From Hymenopus coronatus (lineage: Eukaryota; Arthropoda; Insecta; Mantodea; Hymenopodidae), in NCBI GenBank assembly GCA_030762935.1, contig CM060883.1, forward strand, positions 97,414,001 through 97,478,000: 64,000 nucleotides of DNA, read 5' to 3'. Positions 23,590 to 35,473 of this stretch are shown here, in pieces. The translations under genes were made by a program, and so were the position numbers. A model generated the notes under the pieces. That model saw nothing but the letters and a program-made list of their open reading frames with translations. It ran no database searches and was not told where the DNA came from. The stretch's first letter is position 1, and the number at the start of each line of letters is the position of its first letter.

Positions 23590-24480
23590 ACAACAAAGCT
23601 ATAAAAAATCTGATGTGTTACATTCACATGGCTTTCTCTACATCTGTGTAAAAAATTATTGTTAATAAGCTTATTCCTCTATCTACTTCATACTAATCAA
23701 CATAAACCAGAAATGCTTTCTTGTAAGTAGAAGGGAAGTAATGGAATACACTAGACTAAAACAATAGTCAAATCTTTTAAAAGCTGGTTGCCTTGTGGTT
23801 GATATCTACTTCTTTACATTGCCAGGAGTTGACAAATGTCTGTATGTGTAAAGTGTTAAGTATTTTAAAACTGAAATCAATAACAAGGAATATCTCAATA
23901 ATGGTCAACTCCACGAAAAAAATGTAAATGATATATATTATGTGTTTCAATGAGAATATATATTTTGTGTAGTAAGTTTTATCTATCTCTTATGGTGAAC
24001 TAGTTATGCAAAATCCAGCAAAATTTATCCAGAATAAAGATGTCTTCAGAACCTATTCCCAGAAAATTCAAGATACACATTTTATTTGTCATGTAAATAT
24101 CTTTATTTTACGTTATTTTAATCAAAATTGTTACAGACATTTTTTATAAAGTAAACATTTTCGAAAATTATTCCATGTAAAGGGAAGTTTGCGCTGGGGA
24201 GATTTTCCTCAAAATCTTTGTGTCACATCCTTGGAAAAGACTTAACTTATATACTAAGTTTGGTAGTTTACAGACTTTTTGTTTTTGAAATATTGTTCAC
24301 AGATATATGGACACACATGCATGCGCGCATGCAGGCCTTTTTTTAAAAATATTTCTTTTTTTTTTGTACAGGGTACCTTAAATGTCTATTTCCAGTGAAA
24401 TATCGGTATGGAATTTTGGATGGAATGCAATACCTTCTTTATACACTATGTACATAGAGCAAGTAAAAAGTGTGGCAGAT
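23590..24480 (-). repeat. Dispersed repeat copy, longest form (~0.9 kb)
   Basis: On the minus strand this contains, in order, the GTATTGCATTCCATCC head, a CA/GC-rich run (24310-24335), GATGTGACACAAAGATTTTG, the TAAAATGTGTATCTTGAAT block, the ACCAGCTTTTAAAAGATTTG block and GTGAATGTAACACATCAGAT. It is the best single copy for defining the family. Confidence 0.6.
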
Positions 24481-24499
24481 AACCCCAAGAGGCTATGGA

Positions 24500-24685
24500 T
24501 TAAAAGGATTTTTTTTTTTTTTTGGTAGTGTTTAATGCCCGCTTTAACTACTTATGGCACCGCAGGCGGTGACACTGATGATACATGAATGATGATGGAG
24601 CATCGTTGGAATGCGATGGTGGGGAGCACCCAGAGAAAATCCGCTACAAATCTCACATGCGGTCGCTTGGGTTAAAAAAAAAAAA
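24500..24685. repeat. SINE-like remnant with poly-T/poly-A edges
   Basis: A GC-richer 150-bp block between a T run (24510-24523) and an A run (24675-24685). On the minus strand it holds GGATTTTCTCTGGGTGCTCC, a motif resembling the body of several invertebrate SINEs. No clear Pol III A box. Weak call. Confidence 0.35.
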
Positions 24686-24689
24686 GGAT

Positions 24690-25847
24690 GCACAGGCTAG
24701 GAGGTATATCCTTGCACCACTGATTTAAAGGTTCTTTGCTGTAAAACTGCAAAGCAAATATTTGAACAGTTGACTGTAGTCACAGCAGAAAAGATAGCTG
24801 TGAAGTGATTTCTACAACTTGAAGACAAACAAAAATCAGGACATGTCAAACATTGCTATCTTTCAGGCTCAAAGAAAAGGTAACTGATACAACGCTTATA
24901 GCAACTTTAGCTGGGCATGGGATCCTAACCCTGCTGATCTGGAAAACTGTGCTACAGAAGAGGATAAAACTAAGCAACAAACTGAACAACACATGTCACA
25001 CGGATTCAATAAAAATCAAAACAAGAGGTTCCTTTATATGTCACAAGTGTAAAACTAAGGATATTATAAAAGTTTTTGTCCAGAAAATACCAATAGAAAA
25101 AAAAAAAAATGGGAAGAAATCACATCATGGCAGGTATATTTCCTGAATGTCTGTACTAAGAAGAAAACCATGCAAGATAAATGTTTCTTTGAGTCAAAGT
25201 TTGAGATGCAAGATAATAAAAATTAAGCATATTCAACCTATCCAAAGAACAGTAAATAGTCAACATGCAATGCTGACTGTTAAATAAGATTTTATTTATT
25301 AATATAATAATTAATAATTTGTAACAAAACTTCACATATCTTTATTAATGAACTTAATTAAATAACATGGAAATTTTAAATTGTTATATTAATATTTGTG
25401 TTGCTTTACTGTTACTAGCTTCAGTGTTTTATGTACTATAAAATTTTGCATTTGTCTGATGCCGGTGCTTGTTAAAGATGTAAGTATTTCGAGGAACTCT
25501 GTAGAAGAAACAGAAATAAGAGTAGCCAAGAAAGGACAGAAGTTGACTTCTAATCTGCGTGGAGAAAAGGAATCGCAATACGTCATTCTAAAAACTGTGT
25601 TGCATCTACTGGTTTAAGTAGAAACCTGCCATCAATAAATATGATGAGAACAACAATGGCATTGCTATTTATGATCAAGATTCAGTGAGGCTGATTCAAA
25701 ACGGGAAAATCAGTATCAAAGAAAGTAAGATTATGGTAGAAGAAAGACAAGCCAGGAAATCTATAAAATGGATCTGATTGTTGAACATTCTAAAGAAGTT
25801 CTCTTGGTGTATACAGATAGAGTTTTTAAGTGGCATAATACACAGTA
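24690..25847 (+). other. Intron E-F, no recognised gene
   Basis: AT-rich. A 97-codon plus ORF (24853-25146) is lysine-rich and low in information; it holds CHKC-like words but no domain I recognise. The flanking sequence at 25640-25845 and 27172-27300 is the site into which mariner jumped. Confidence 0.5.
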
Positions 25848-27169
25848 CGTCCAGAAAGTAAGTTCTGTTTGGTAATAAAATTAAATTGTGTATAGATACA
25901 GAATAATTATTTATTGCACAAAATTCTACAACTGTTAAACTACTTTTCTACATAACTGCCGAAATTTTGCAGGCATTTGTCATAGCGTGGCACAAGTTTT
26001 TGTATACTTTCTTCATAGAAGTTTGCCGCCTGTGTCTTCAAAAAGTTGGAAACATTTTCTTTCAGCTCTTAGTCATTATTGAAGTGTTGACCGTCAAGGA
26101 AAGACTTGAGATGTAAGAACAGATGAAAGTCGCTAGGAGCGAGGTCAGGGCTCTACGGAGGATGGTCAAACACGTCCCAGTCAAATCCCTGTAGAAGGTT
26201 TTTCGTCACATTTGCAGTGTGTGGTCGTGCGTTGTCCTGAAGAAAAACAACACCTTTTGACAGCAATCCTCGGTGCTTATGCTGTATTGCACGGCGCAAT
26301 TTCCTAAGTGTCTCGCAATTAACATCTGCTTTGATTGTTTGACCACCCGGTAAGAAATCAATGAGTAAGATGCCTTTCCAGTCCCAGAACACTGTGCACA
26401 TCATTTTTCGAGGTGTCAAGATTTGTTTCGGCTTAACCTTTGCTGGGGATGAAGTGTGCCTCCATTCCATTGATTGCCGCTTACTTTCAGGGGTGTCGTA
26501 AGAAACCCAAGTCTCATCTCCTGTGACTATCTGTGTCAGAAATTCTTCGCCGTCCTCATCATAATGGGTTAAAAACTGAAGTGCACTACCCATCCGTTTT
26601 GTTTTATGTTGCTCAGTAAGAATCTTTGGTATCCAACATGAGCAAAGTTTATGAAATTTCAGTTTTTCGATAACAATTTCATGAATTAGTGATCATGAGC
26701 TTTGGGGAAATTCCATAGCGAGAGCACTAATTGTAAACTTGCGGTTTTCCTGGATCTTGTCATCAATCGCGTGAACCAGTTCTTCTGTAACCAAAGATGG
26801 ACGCCCACTTCGTTGTTCATCGTGCACTTCACTACATCCCTCATTGAACTGTCGGACCCATCTTCTCACCATTAAATCACTCATCGCATTTTGTCCGTAA
26901 ACTTCCCAAATTTGCCGATAAATTTCAATTGGTTTCACTTTCCTAGCATTCAGAAAACAAACGAATCACAGATCTGATTTCACAAGCGGTGGGATTTTCA
27001 ATCAACACTGACATTGTAAACAAGCACAACAAAGCGTATGTGGCTGACAGCGATCTCAGAATGGCACACGTTTCTTCTCCTTGATACAGAGCGTCTACCG
27101 CGCATGTGCGGAACTGCAATCGCAGCGCTGCAGCGGAGATAAATTGAAATGGAACTTACTTTCTGGACA
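25848..27169 (-). mobile_element. Mariner element with TIRs and TA duplication
   Basis: Terminal inverted repeats: the left begins CGTCCAGAAAGTAAGTTC at 25848, and the right on the minus strand begins TGTCCAGAAAGTAAGTTCC at 27169. Each is flanked by TA (25846-25847 and 27170-27171). The length of 1322 bp is standard for mariner. The transposase lies on the minus strand and is broken. Element ends are well preserved, unlike most TEs in the window. Confidence 0.93.
25940..27014 (-). pseudogene. Mariner transposase (DD34D), broken
   Basis: ATG at 27014 starts MSVLIENPTACEIRSVIR, but one extra base near 26960 shifts the frame. It resumes with KPIEIYRQIWEVYG (paired HTH). A TGA lies at 26693-26695, a TAG stands where Tyr is expected in PPYSPDLAPSD (26150-26152), and a TAA follows. 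Catalytic blocks are all visible: GDETW, LQDNARPHTA and SPDLAPSDFHLF, with 34 residues between the second and third Asp. It ends YVEK-stop at 25940. In life this would cut and paste the element at TA sites; four lesions make it inactive. Confidence 0.92.
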
Positions 27170-27171
27170 TA

Positions 27172-27460
27172 CCTCGTAAATTAGGTCACACAAATTTTAA
27201 TGATATGTGTGATGGGATAGAAAGTGACATCAAGATGATGAGCTTTCTGAATCCTGTGTTCTCAGCAAGAAAATAAGAAGCCCGTGTTGTTCTGAAAAGG
27301 CAGATACTGCACACTAATGTGTGTTGCAAGCACATCACAATGAAGATTAATTTTGTTTATTGTAATGGATGATTTCACTCACTTTTTGAAGCTATATCTG
27401 CTTCACACAAAGAACAAAGCTGATGAGTACCTAAGAAAATATTTCTTGGAAGTAGAGGCA
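27172..27460 (+). other. Intron segment right of mariner
   Basis: AT-rich sequence continuous with that left of mariner; no ORF or repeat recognised. Confidence 0.5.
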
Positions 27461-27464
27461 TATT

Positions 27465-27715
27465 TCACTCAGAACTATGGAAAGAAACAAACCAAAAAGA
27501 AATTGCAATAGAAATCAAAAGACAAAAGTGGAATTGGATAGGGCATGCACTTAGAAAAGAAGAATGCAATCCTTGGGGTAGTAGAGCAAGAGGAATACCA
27601 AAACGTATATGGCAGAGAACAGTTCTTGAAGAAATTGCTAAAGAAGGGAGAGAACATGGAGTGAGATGAAGAGGTTGGCTACAAATAGGGTCTGATGGAA
27701 ACACTACAAGGTGAA
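27465..27715 (+). pseudogene. Non-LTR retrotransposon C-terminal remnant
   Basis: The plus strand reads LWKETNQKEIAIEIKRQKW then NWIGHALRKEECNPWG, and GIPKRIWQRTVLEEIAKEG with MKRLATNRV. This is the post-RT tail of RTE/CR1-type reverse transcriptases (W..IGH.LRK...G.PK..W.R). No catalytic RT domain; stops are present. Confidence 0.65.
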
Positions 27716-27719
27716 TGCC

Positions 27720-28425
27720 TGTGTTTCTCATGAGGCACATTTCAATCTGAAACCTGATAAAACAGGGTGTTTTCTGTTTTCCTTTTATCTCTCCCTGTGT
27801 CTTTGATAATCTCCACCATCTGTCACTCAAAAGAGTTACAAACATAACCATGTGACAAGGCTGGTGGGTGAACTACAACTTTTTCCTGTTACTCAACATT
27901 TGCTTTTAATTCATTATCATCAAAAACAAGGAATGTGCTTTCCTCCAAATCTTCAGGCTTTTTCAAGACAAATATATATTTACTCATTTTCAAAACTGGG
28001 CTGCACCTACCAGACCATAACAAGGGTTGAGATGAGTCAAAACTGTAATACACAATAAGTTATGTGCATTTTCATGTAGTGCCTGACAGACACACATGTG
28101 ATGTGTGCACCATTTCCAAAGTAATTTTAGAGTGATCAATATAAAAGTGATACAAGATGTCATGAACATGGCAAGCGCCTATATCTGGTCATTGGAAATA
28201 CAGTAAAGGCTCATTAGTCGTGCCTCTAAAAACTCAAGTAGAAAGGATCTGCATAACAATATTAGTTAATTATAATATTATGCATTTGTGGTTTCCTTTA
28301 CATTCATGACTTTTAAAAAGACAAAAATGTTGCTAGAAGACGAGCAGAAACTCTAAAATTAAATTTTGTAGAGATGGAGTCAACTGAAGACCCAAAGTTC
28401 TCACTCACCATACAACAAATACATG
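27720..28425 (+). other. Intron E-F, no recognised feature
   Basis: AT-rich. Short ORFs (27852-28058) lack domain features. A short palindromic CACATGTGATGTGTG word lies near 28092. Confidence 0.55.
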
Positions 28426-28429
28426 GAAA

Positions 28430-28960
28430 AAAGTTTGAAAATTTTGATTTTCTTAAAAATGGCTCTAACTATTTTGATTAAAATATTGTATATTAAAGAT
28501 ATTTACCTGACAAATAAAATGTATATCTTGAATAGCCCCTGAAGACTACTTTATTCTGGATGAATTTTACGGAATTGTGCATAACTGCTAAACCGTAAGA
28601 GATGGGGTAAAATTTACCGCATAGAAAATGTAGCTCACAATAAAACACACAATTTATGTCATATACATTTTTTTCGTGGAGTCGATCCTTTTTAAGATAT
28701 TCCTGGTTTTTCGTTTTAGCTTTGAAAAATTTATACTTTTCTCATACAGGAATTTCTTAATTCCTGTCCATACAAACAAAGGAATTTCAGTTACATAGCA
28801 ACCAGCTTTTGCCTATCATTTTAACCTACTTACTGGAAGCAAGTAATAAGACTATTTCTGCTAATTAGCATGAAGTAAATAGAAGCATAAGCTTTTTAAC
28901 TACAATTTGTTGCAGAGATGTAGAGAAAGTCATGTGAATGGAACACATCAGATGTTTTCT
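28430..28960 (+). repeat. Dispersed repeat copy, long form
   Basis: Shows the core words AATTTTGATTTTCTTAAAAA, AATGGCTCTAAC, AAATGTATATCTTGAAT and AATAGCC, then GCAACCAGCTTTTGCC, and the end GAGAAAGTCATGTGAATGGAA with CACATCAGAT. Same order as 18930-19580 and the reversed copy 23590-24480. Confidence 0.65.
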
Positions 28961-28969
28961 AAATGTATT

Positions 28970-30860
28970 GCACCCACGTGCATTCATTTTCTCTCTGAAC
29001 TAATGTTCATCTGATAATAATAGTATCAGTGTGCAGTGATGTTCCCATACATAATAGCAGAAGTCACAAAATGTTTTGGGGAAAGGTCTACTGCTGTAAT
29101 AGACATTAATTGAAAACTCAAAGCCACAGAATACTAAAAACAACAGAGAGTGTGTCAAACCAGTTCAACAAATTCTGTAAGCAATGGACATCAAGTTACA
29201 GTGATTTCGGTACAAATATACGTTATCAAGACAAATGGGATTTTAGGAATACTCTTTGTGTCCATATAGGCTAATCATTGTTATTTTATTTACAAAATAC
29301 TCTTATTAAATACAACTATTATTGATAAAAGTTATATTACTTATGAAAATGAATATATCTTTGAATTTAATAAAGTATAGTTCCTATGTGTTGAAACTAA
29401 ATTTCAGACACTCTTAATAATCCAGCACTCCTGCTAATCTGGCACCCATATGTAAAGAACATGAATTAGCAAAAATCAGTCTATATCACCAAAACAATGT
29501 CATGTGTCCTTCATGACATTGTTCAAGGACTTCATTCATAAAAGTTAATGCAGTGAATAACAGCATAATTTCCTATATGGAATCATGCGCCTGCTAACTT
29601 AAATGTGATTCAATGATATAAAAAAATGAAATATATTTGATACATTCACAAAATATTTCCATTGTACATTCTGAGTTCATTTTTCATTAACAACATTTTA
29701 GCTCCAATTTCCAAGCCATAAATAAGTTGTTCTTAAATGATACTGGATGCTGTAGATAAACTTAAGAACCAATATAGTTAACAAATCATTAAATGTGTTC
29801 ATAGAACCCACCATACAGCGGTTAATGAACTCTGAAATATAATTTGCAGATGTTTTAAGTGAATTCAAAAGTTTTTGCCCCAACTTTTTATTTTTATTTA
29901 TTTATTTTTATTTTTTATATATAAAGAGGTATTTTACTATTCTACTAATGTGTCATTTTTCACCCTTGATTGTTATGCTTTTGTATAAATATGCAAAAAG
30001 TGTGTCATTCATTATGATGAGACAAGTGTATATAATAATGCTGATGAAGCAGTTCATGGAGTTGAAATGAATGGTAATTAAATATAAAAGAATAAACTAA
30101 AAACTTCTATTACAATTGAATTTTAACAACACTGAAGAGCTATTTAGATGAGGTGCTGGCTTTTCCAATGTGTTGTTTGTAATTTCTTCTGAAGTCATAA
30201 AATTCATAATGCTTGTGGTATGTCTTTTCTGTCAAAAGTTACTTTTTTCTTTCACCAAATGTATTTTCCCTTTTAATGTTGTATTATTCTTTCCAAAAGT
30301 GATGAGCACAATTGGTTTATCATGTTTCTTTAATCTTAATTTGCTTTCATCTGACCAAAGCAAGATCTTGTTGCTATTTGCAGTTTATTTGAAATCTTTT
30401 GAATTTCTAAATTGATGGTACTTTATCAATTTTCTTGGAGCTTAAGAGGCTTTTTAATACTGTAATTATTTATTGGTCCTGAATAAGGTTAATTTGTGCA
30501 AATGTTTTTTATTTATAGTTTAGTAGTAGCCTTTAGATGATGCCTCAAGTGAACTTTTTATTGGTGATGAGGTCAAATTTGCTTATTTGTTTGCATCTTT
30601 TAACCTGTTTAATTTTCTTAATCACTGTTTCTTGTCTGTGGCAACTTTTACAGCATGAGCTATCATATCACTGAGTGGTAGGTCTTTATACCAAACTGGT
30701 TTATGCATCCTGTAGTTTCATTTTTTTCTTTAATGTAATTGTATGCTAAATTCTTACCTGTCTCATTTCCTGTAAAAATTCAAGTCTAGATTGTGCGTGT
30801 AAATACATCATCCACATAACAAGTACCAAATTTTGAAAAACTGAACAAAATATTCTGTAA
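28970..30860 (+). other. Intron E-F, featureless AT-rich stretch
   Basis: No gene, tandem repeat or RNA recognised. ORFs of 60-81 codons here (29698-29883, 30170-30415) are hydrophobic, low-complexity readings of AT-rich DNA. Confidence 0.6.
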
Positions 30861-30869
30861 GATATATTT

Positions 30870-31110
30870 AAAAATCTGATGTGTTCTATTTACATGACTT
30901 TCTCCACCTGTTCTGCAAACAAACTTACAAAAGAGTAAACATTAGTGACATTAAACTGTAAACATAGAAGACATTATTTCTAATCAAAATAAACATTAGC
31001 AGACATTGTCACATTACATTCTTCCCTGTAAGAGAAGGACAGTAAGGGAATACACTAGGTTGAAGTGACAGTCAAATCTTTAAAAGCTATTTCAAATGAC
31101 TTCATGGCAT
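30870..31110 (-). repeat. Dispersed repeat, partial copy (3' half)
   Basis: Contains AATCTGATGTGTTCTATTTAC, CATGACTTTCTCCACCTG and GGAATACACTAGGTTGAAGT, matching 23600-23780 in the same orientation. This is only the distal half of the family unit. Confidence 0.6.
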
Positions 31111-31237
31111 AGCGACCAAGTTAAATTGGAATCTAAGAAATGAAGCTTTCGTCCATCTTGACTCTGTGGTGTTTGTCAGGGAACTGGCAAAACTGGCATA
31201 GATAACGAATATTTATTGCTTGGAGATGTACCTGTAG

Positions 31238-32165
31238 TTGTGTTCAGCCCCGACCAATCAGACATGGCTTCTTGGCACGAGATCTGCAATCGCATGGTTT
31301 CCAACATTTAAATATTGTGAAGAGATATTAATAACTGCAAATATAAAAAAACTTAATATTCTACAAAATCAAATTCTTCGCCTAGTAACTGGAGCTGCTA
31401 AAACTACCCCAGTACTTGCTCTACAAATTTTAACAAATAATCCAAGACTTGAACTTGACATTGAACAAGCAGCCATCTTACAATATGAAAAATTAATCAG
31501 ACTACCTTTTAATGACTGGGAAAAAAGAAAACCACAAGTAAACCTAAAAACCCAACAAAGTTCTTTAATAAAGTCAAAGAAGTCAAACATAGATTAAAAC
31601 TTCCTTACTTAAAAGAAAACATACAAACAAATATTAATTCATTAGAACTATTTGATCTTGAACACTATCTACACTTAGCTGAAGAATTTACAAAACCTGA
31701 AATCTCTTTGTGTGTTCTGAAACAAATGACACTGGAAATAACAAATTTAAGATACCCTACCAATGAATGGCTACATGTTTATACTGACGGTTCTAGCTTA
31801 CCAAATAACAGTGGTACTGGTGCAGGTGCAATATGCCCTCTCTTCTCTTTCTACAAAAGATTAAGTTTAAATACCACAAATTTTGATGGAGAGATTTCGG
31901 CAATACTTCAGAGCTTACAAAACCTACTCTATCATATAAATAAATTTGAAAAAGTTGTACTATTATCTGACTCTAAAGCAGCTATTATATCCATAACTTC
32001 TGATGTAACACCTAATAGCTTAAATATTGTAGAATGCTGCGAAATCATAAAACAACTAATGAATTTAAGTAAAAATGAATACTTCAATGGATACCAGCAC
32101 ATTGCGGAACACAGGGTAATGAAACAGCTGACGTTCTAGCCAAGAAAGGTAGTAAAATTACATCA
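31238..32165 (+). pseudogene. Non-LTR retrotransposon ORF2 fragment with RNase H
   Basis: The first ORF holds the thumb/linker words NIKKLNILQNQILRLVTGA and LTNNPRLELDIEQAAILQ. The second holds an RNase H domain: HVYTDGSSLPNNSGTGAG (first Asp), NFDGEISAILQSLQ (Glu), VVLLSDSKAAIISI (second Asp) and, frameshifted at the end, PAHCGTQGN with TADVLAKKGSK (His and last Asp). RNase H places it in the I-like groups. It is 5'-truncated and stops abruptly at about 32165. All four catalytic positions are readable, so this is less decayed than the copy at 19800. Confidence 0.8.
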
Positions 32166-32249
32166 AATTCATCTTTAACATGTGTTGGATAATTAAAGAA
32201 ATTCCCAAATCATGACTCTAGCAAGTGTAATATCAGTATTCTAAAAGGG

Positions 32250-32480
32250 AGATAGGAATGTGACACAAAGATTTTCAAGAAAATCTCCCCACCCCAAACT
32301 AACCTTAACATGGAAACATTTTTGAAAATTTTGATTTTCTCAAAAATGGCTCTAACAATTTTAATTATAATGCTATATATTACAGATATTTACATCACAA
32401 ACTGTATATGTTGAATTTTCTGTAAATAGCCTCTGAAGATCTCTTTCTTCTGAATGAATTTTCCTTAATTTTGCCTGGAG
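32250..32480 (+). repeat. Dispersed repeat copy
   Basis: Contains GTGACACAAAGATTTTCAAG, AAAATCTCCCCACCCC, TTTTGATTTTCTCAAAAATGG and TGAATTTTCTGTAAATAGCC. A clean copy of the family core. Confidence 0.7.
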
Positions 32481-32489
32481 CTCTATTGT

Positions 32490-33304
32490 GTACTTGTGAT
32501 TTCTTATCGATGTTGTAAGTAAATCATATCCTTCAATTGCATTACATATTAGTGGCATGTGACACATCAAACCACATATGTTTATAATGCTTCTCCATAA
32601 TTTCGGTTCCATAACATTTATATTGGCTGTGTCTTTCTTAGTATCTTAAACATAAAATACTTGTCTTCCATAAACATCATGTGAATCATGCCCTATAAAT
32701 TTATACAAAATTGCTGGTATTGTAGAGAGCACATCAAGAGAGTTGAGATAATTCCCGGCCTGTGTATAGTTTTCTTCTGATTTTTTATTTTTGTAGGTAT
32801 ATTATGTAGGAGTTTTGCATTATCTTCAGGTTCCATCTTCTATATGCGAGTTCACTTCTTAAGCAGCTGTACTAATTCATCTTTGTATATTTTCCCAATC
32901 TTTAGTCACATGATTCACAGTTTCAGCTCTTATTAAGAACTGCTTAAGTCTCTGCTGATTCAAATCACTATTTGATTGACTTTGTAGCAATCTATTCACT
33001 CAGATTAGGATATTGAGCTCTCAGGTATAAATTTAAATTTGCTGAGAAGTTGCCAGAAACATGTGTAGAAGACAACATTTCTAACTTCTCTTATGATATG
33101 ATATGGTATGTGTTTGTTATTAATGTAACTATGAAACTTTGGCAGGAGTCTGAGCTGTAGTGGCCCATACATGAATCAATGTGTGGTGACCACAACTTAT
33201 TACAACCCTTCTTATCAAAAGAGAATTTGGTTTTTATTTTTATGCTCACCTTTATGTGATGATTTTTATCATGTCTTGCTAATTTTTCTTTTCATTTCAT
33301 CCAG
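32490..33304 (+). other. Intron E-F, distal part
   Basis: AT-rich with no recognised element; acceptor TTTCATTTCATCCAG before exon F. Intron E-F is 11,069 bp (22236-33304). Confidence 0.65.
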
Positions 33305-33446
33305 AGCCATCTGCTGATCGTAAAGTTCAACTCCAAGCTACAGTGCAGCGACTGTCTGAGGTTACAGATGAATTGCGACGCTACCAAAGGCTTAGCGAGG
33401 AAGAAAAGGAAAGGGAACGAGCTAGGAGAGCTGGTGGACTTAGAAG
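33305..33446 (+). CDS. Coiled-coil protein, internal exon F (47 codons)
   Basis: Acceptor TTTCATCCAG, donor GTATTG. The first two bases complete a Glu codon from exon E; the last two begin an Arg codon completed by exon G. It encodes PSADRKVQLQATVQRLSE then VTDELRRYQRLSEEEKER and RARRAGGLR. A second short coiled coil after the disordered linker. The non-multiple-of-3 length is matched on both sides, which is strong evidence that exons E, F and G belong together. Confidence 0.9.
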
Positions 33447-34235
33447 GTATTGCAAATAAAATATTAACAACACTATAACATAATGTTCTATTAATTTATA
33501 TTCATGTTTTTTATAATGCTTAAATAGCATTGCAATGTTTTAAAAGGAAAGATTTCACAGGTATTTTAAAACATTGAATGGTATACTTGTTACACTTTTT
33601 GGTCAACTTTGCATTTGTTTGGGAAGAAGGTGACTCAATTCATTTAAATTATAGCGCCTCACTGTCTAAAATACTTCTTTTTATTTGATATATCGAATGG
33701 CATTTTTAAATAAGCACAGTTAAAAAGGCTACATAGGTCCTTTTGGAAGATACTCAGTGGTTTAATAAAGGAGGAAAATTACTACTTTGCTCCATCTCTA
33801 GACCTTTTCAATATGTTATAAATATATCTTAGAGAGCCTTGCACATTCCAAAAAATATACACTATCATATATCTCAGGCCAGGTAAACCCATTTAATTTT
33901 GAGTATATTTTCCCATTTGAAAGCAATTAGCTTAGATACATAAATCCAAATTTGGTTCAAGATAGATCACTCAAATCTGGCAATATTTATCAAGACATTG
34001 CACATGATTAAGAAGTTAAACTTGCAAATGAATTCATTGATGCAATCTGCCTGCCATTATAGAGTTGTTACAGTGGCATGAGGCTGAAATGTACACATTC
34101 TTGAGGATGTGAAAATTTAATGGTACTGCCATCACTCTTCATTGCAATGAATTATTATTGCTGAAATGCATTACTTTGTAAATCTGTTTTAGTACATGTC
34201 TTGCTTTTGTAGTGTGTACTTCTAACTTTGTTTAG
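33447..34235 (+). other. Intron F-G, proximal part
   Basis: AT-rich non-coding sequence with no recognised repeat or ORF. Intron F-G is the largest (33447-54416, 20,970 bp) and holds most of the nested elements. Confidence 0.6.
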
Positions 34236-34244
34236 GATAGCGAC

Positions 34245-34515
34245 ACATTGGACCCCAAGCTACAGTCATATTCCATGGTGTAATGGTTACCAAGCTAATT
34301 TCATATATCCAAGGCTGCGGGCTCAAACCCGGCGGAGAACGATGGATTTTTTTGGGGCGTAAAAATCCTTAGCATGGCTTCCTTCAGCTGGTCCCATGTC
34401 ATAGATTTATGGCACATAAAAGAATCTCAAGTCTGATAAAGAGGCCTCTTAAGTGGTCTTTCACACCCAAAATAAATAGGACGCTGAGAACCACAGCAGT
34501 GGTCCATAAATAAAA
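34245..34515 (+). repeat. tRNA-derived SINE
   Basis: The head resembles a tRNA: TGGTGTAATGGTTA (A-box-like) at about 34278 and GGGCTCAAACCCGG (B-box-like) about 45 bp later. The body has GGCACATAAAAGAATCTC and a tail ending AATAAAACTTATTTCA. The anticodon arm is not foldable into a normal tRNA, so it is not a tRNA gene. Confidence 0.65.
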
Positions 34516-34524
34516 CTTATTTCA

Positions 34525-35035
34525 TTTTTTTTTATTTTTTCAAAATCAGTAGTTCAAAATAAAATCATCAAGAAAAGTTCTTTTGACTTAGGGGGTTATG
34601 TTCAAAAGCCCATACTTAGAAATCTTGAGTGTTTTACCAAGATGAAACTTTACTATTTCTCTATATGGTGCAATTATCAGCCTCTTAATACAGAGCAATT
34701 ACAGGAATCTGTTGTAAGTACGGAGCCTTGCTACTCTTCTTTTGGTATTTACATTTGGTAAAGTGCATAGTGAGTGTGTCCTCAATATGCATTATTATAA
34801 TTATATTATACTTTTATTTCTAATTTTAATTTAAATTCTGTAAAAACCTCTTGGGGTTGGCACTGTCAGTGTTGAGGTGACTTAGTTTTTAAAATTCATG
34901 TCATATACATTTAATACATAAAAATTTCATTGACTTATCTTAATCTAATTTGAATTATTGGTATAAAAGCTTAAATACTTGCACCTTCCAATCCCGTATA
35001 AAACCTGAAGTTTACAATGATTGTAACACATCTGT
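34525..35035 (+). other. Intron segment before the large retrotransposon
   Basis: AT-rich; no feature recognised up to the target-site duplication. Confidence 0.6.
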
Positions 35036-35049
35036 CATAACAAATTAAC
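35036..35049. repeat. Left target-site duplication (14 bp)
   Basis: CATAACAAATTAAC lies immediately before the C-rich 5' end of the retrotransposon and is exactly repeated at 41817-41830 after its 3' tail. It defines the insertion. Confidence 0.9.
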
Positions 35050-35473
35050 CCCCCCAGGGGCCTACTACGGTAGGACGGGTTTGGTGCACCTGGGGTCCCA
35101 AGCCAACATTGACTCCCTCAGTGGGCAACCTCTGAGTGAGCCACTAGGTCAAAATGCCCACCCACATGTAGGCCATGCGTGGAGACCCATGTCGGTGGAA
35201 AGGAATATCCTGGTTGGTTGAGGGTTGCGTATCTGAGCCTGGGCCTTCTGTCTTTTCAGTGACTAGGGAGAGTACGCAACTTAATGCACCACTTTGGTTT
35301 CTGCTTCACCTAGTCAATCGGCCAGGACTAGGTATTATACCAACCTCCAGGGTGAGTGGGATGGCGAGCCTGTTATATACCCTGTGTAGCTCTGTCATCC
35401 CAATGGGGTGACCCCTTGTTGGACTCCGTGGTGGGTGGGGAGCACCAGGGGATGAAAATAAAATTTTACTTTC
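35050..35473 (+). promoter_or_regulatory. Retrotransposon 5' UTR (likely internal promoter)
   Basis: GC-rich leader from the element's 5' end to the ORF1 ATG. Non-LTR elements of this type carry an internal Pol II promoter here; no promoter element is directly recognisable. The 78-codon ORF at 35175-35411 is probably fortuitous. Confidence 0.5.

Noticed and set aside
27465..27851. 128-codon minus ORF
   Set aside because: The opposite strand has recognisable RT-tail words; this is its shadow.
34270..34345. tRNA gene
   Set aside because: A- and B-box-like words are present but the cloverleaf does not close, and a SINE body follows.
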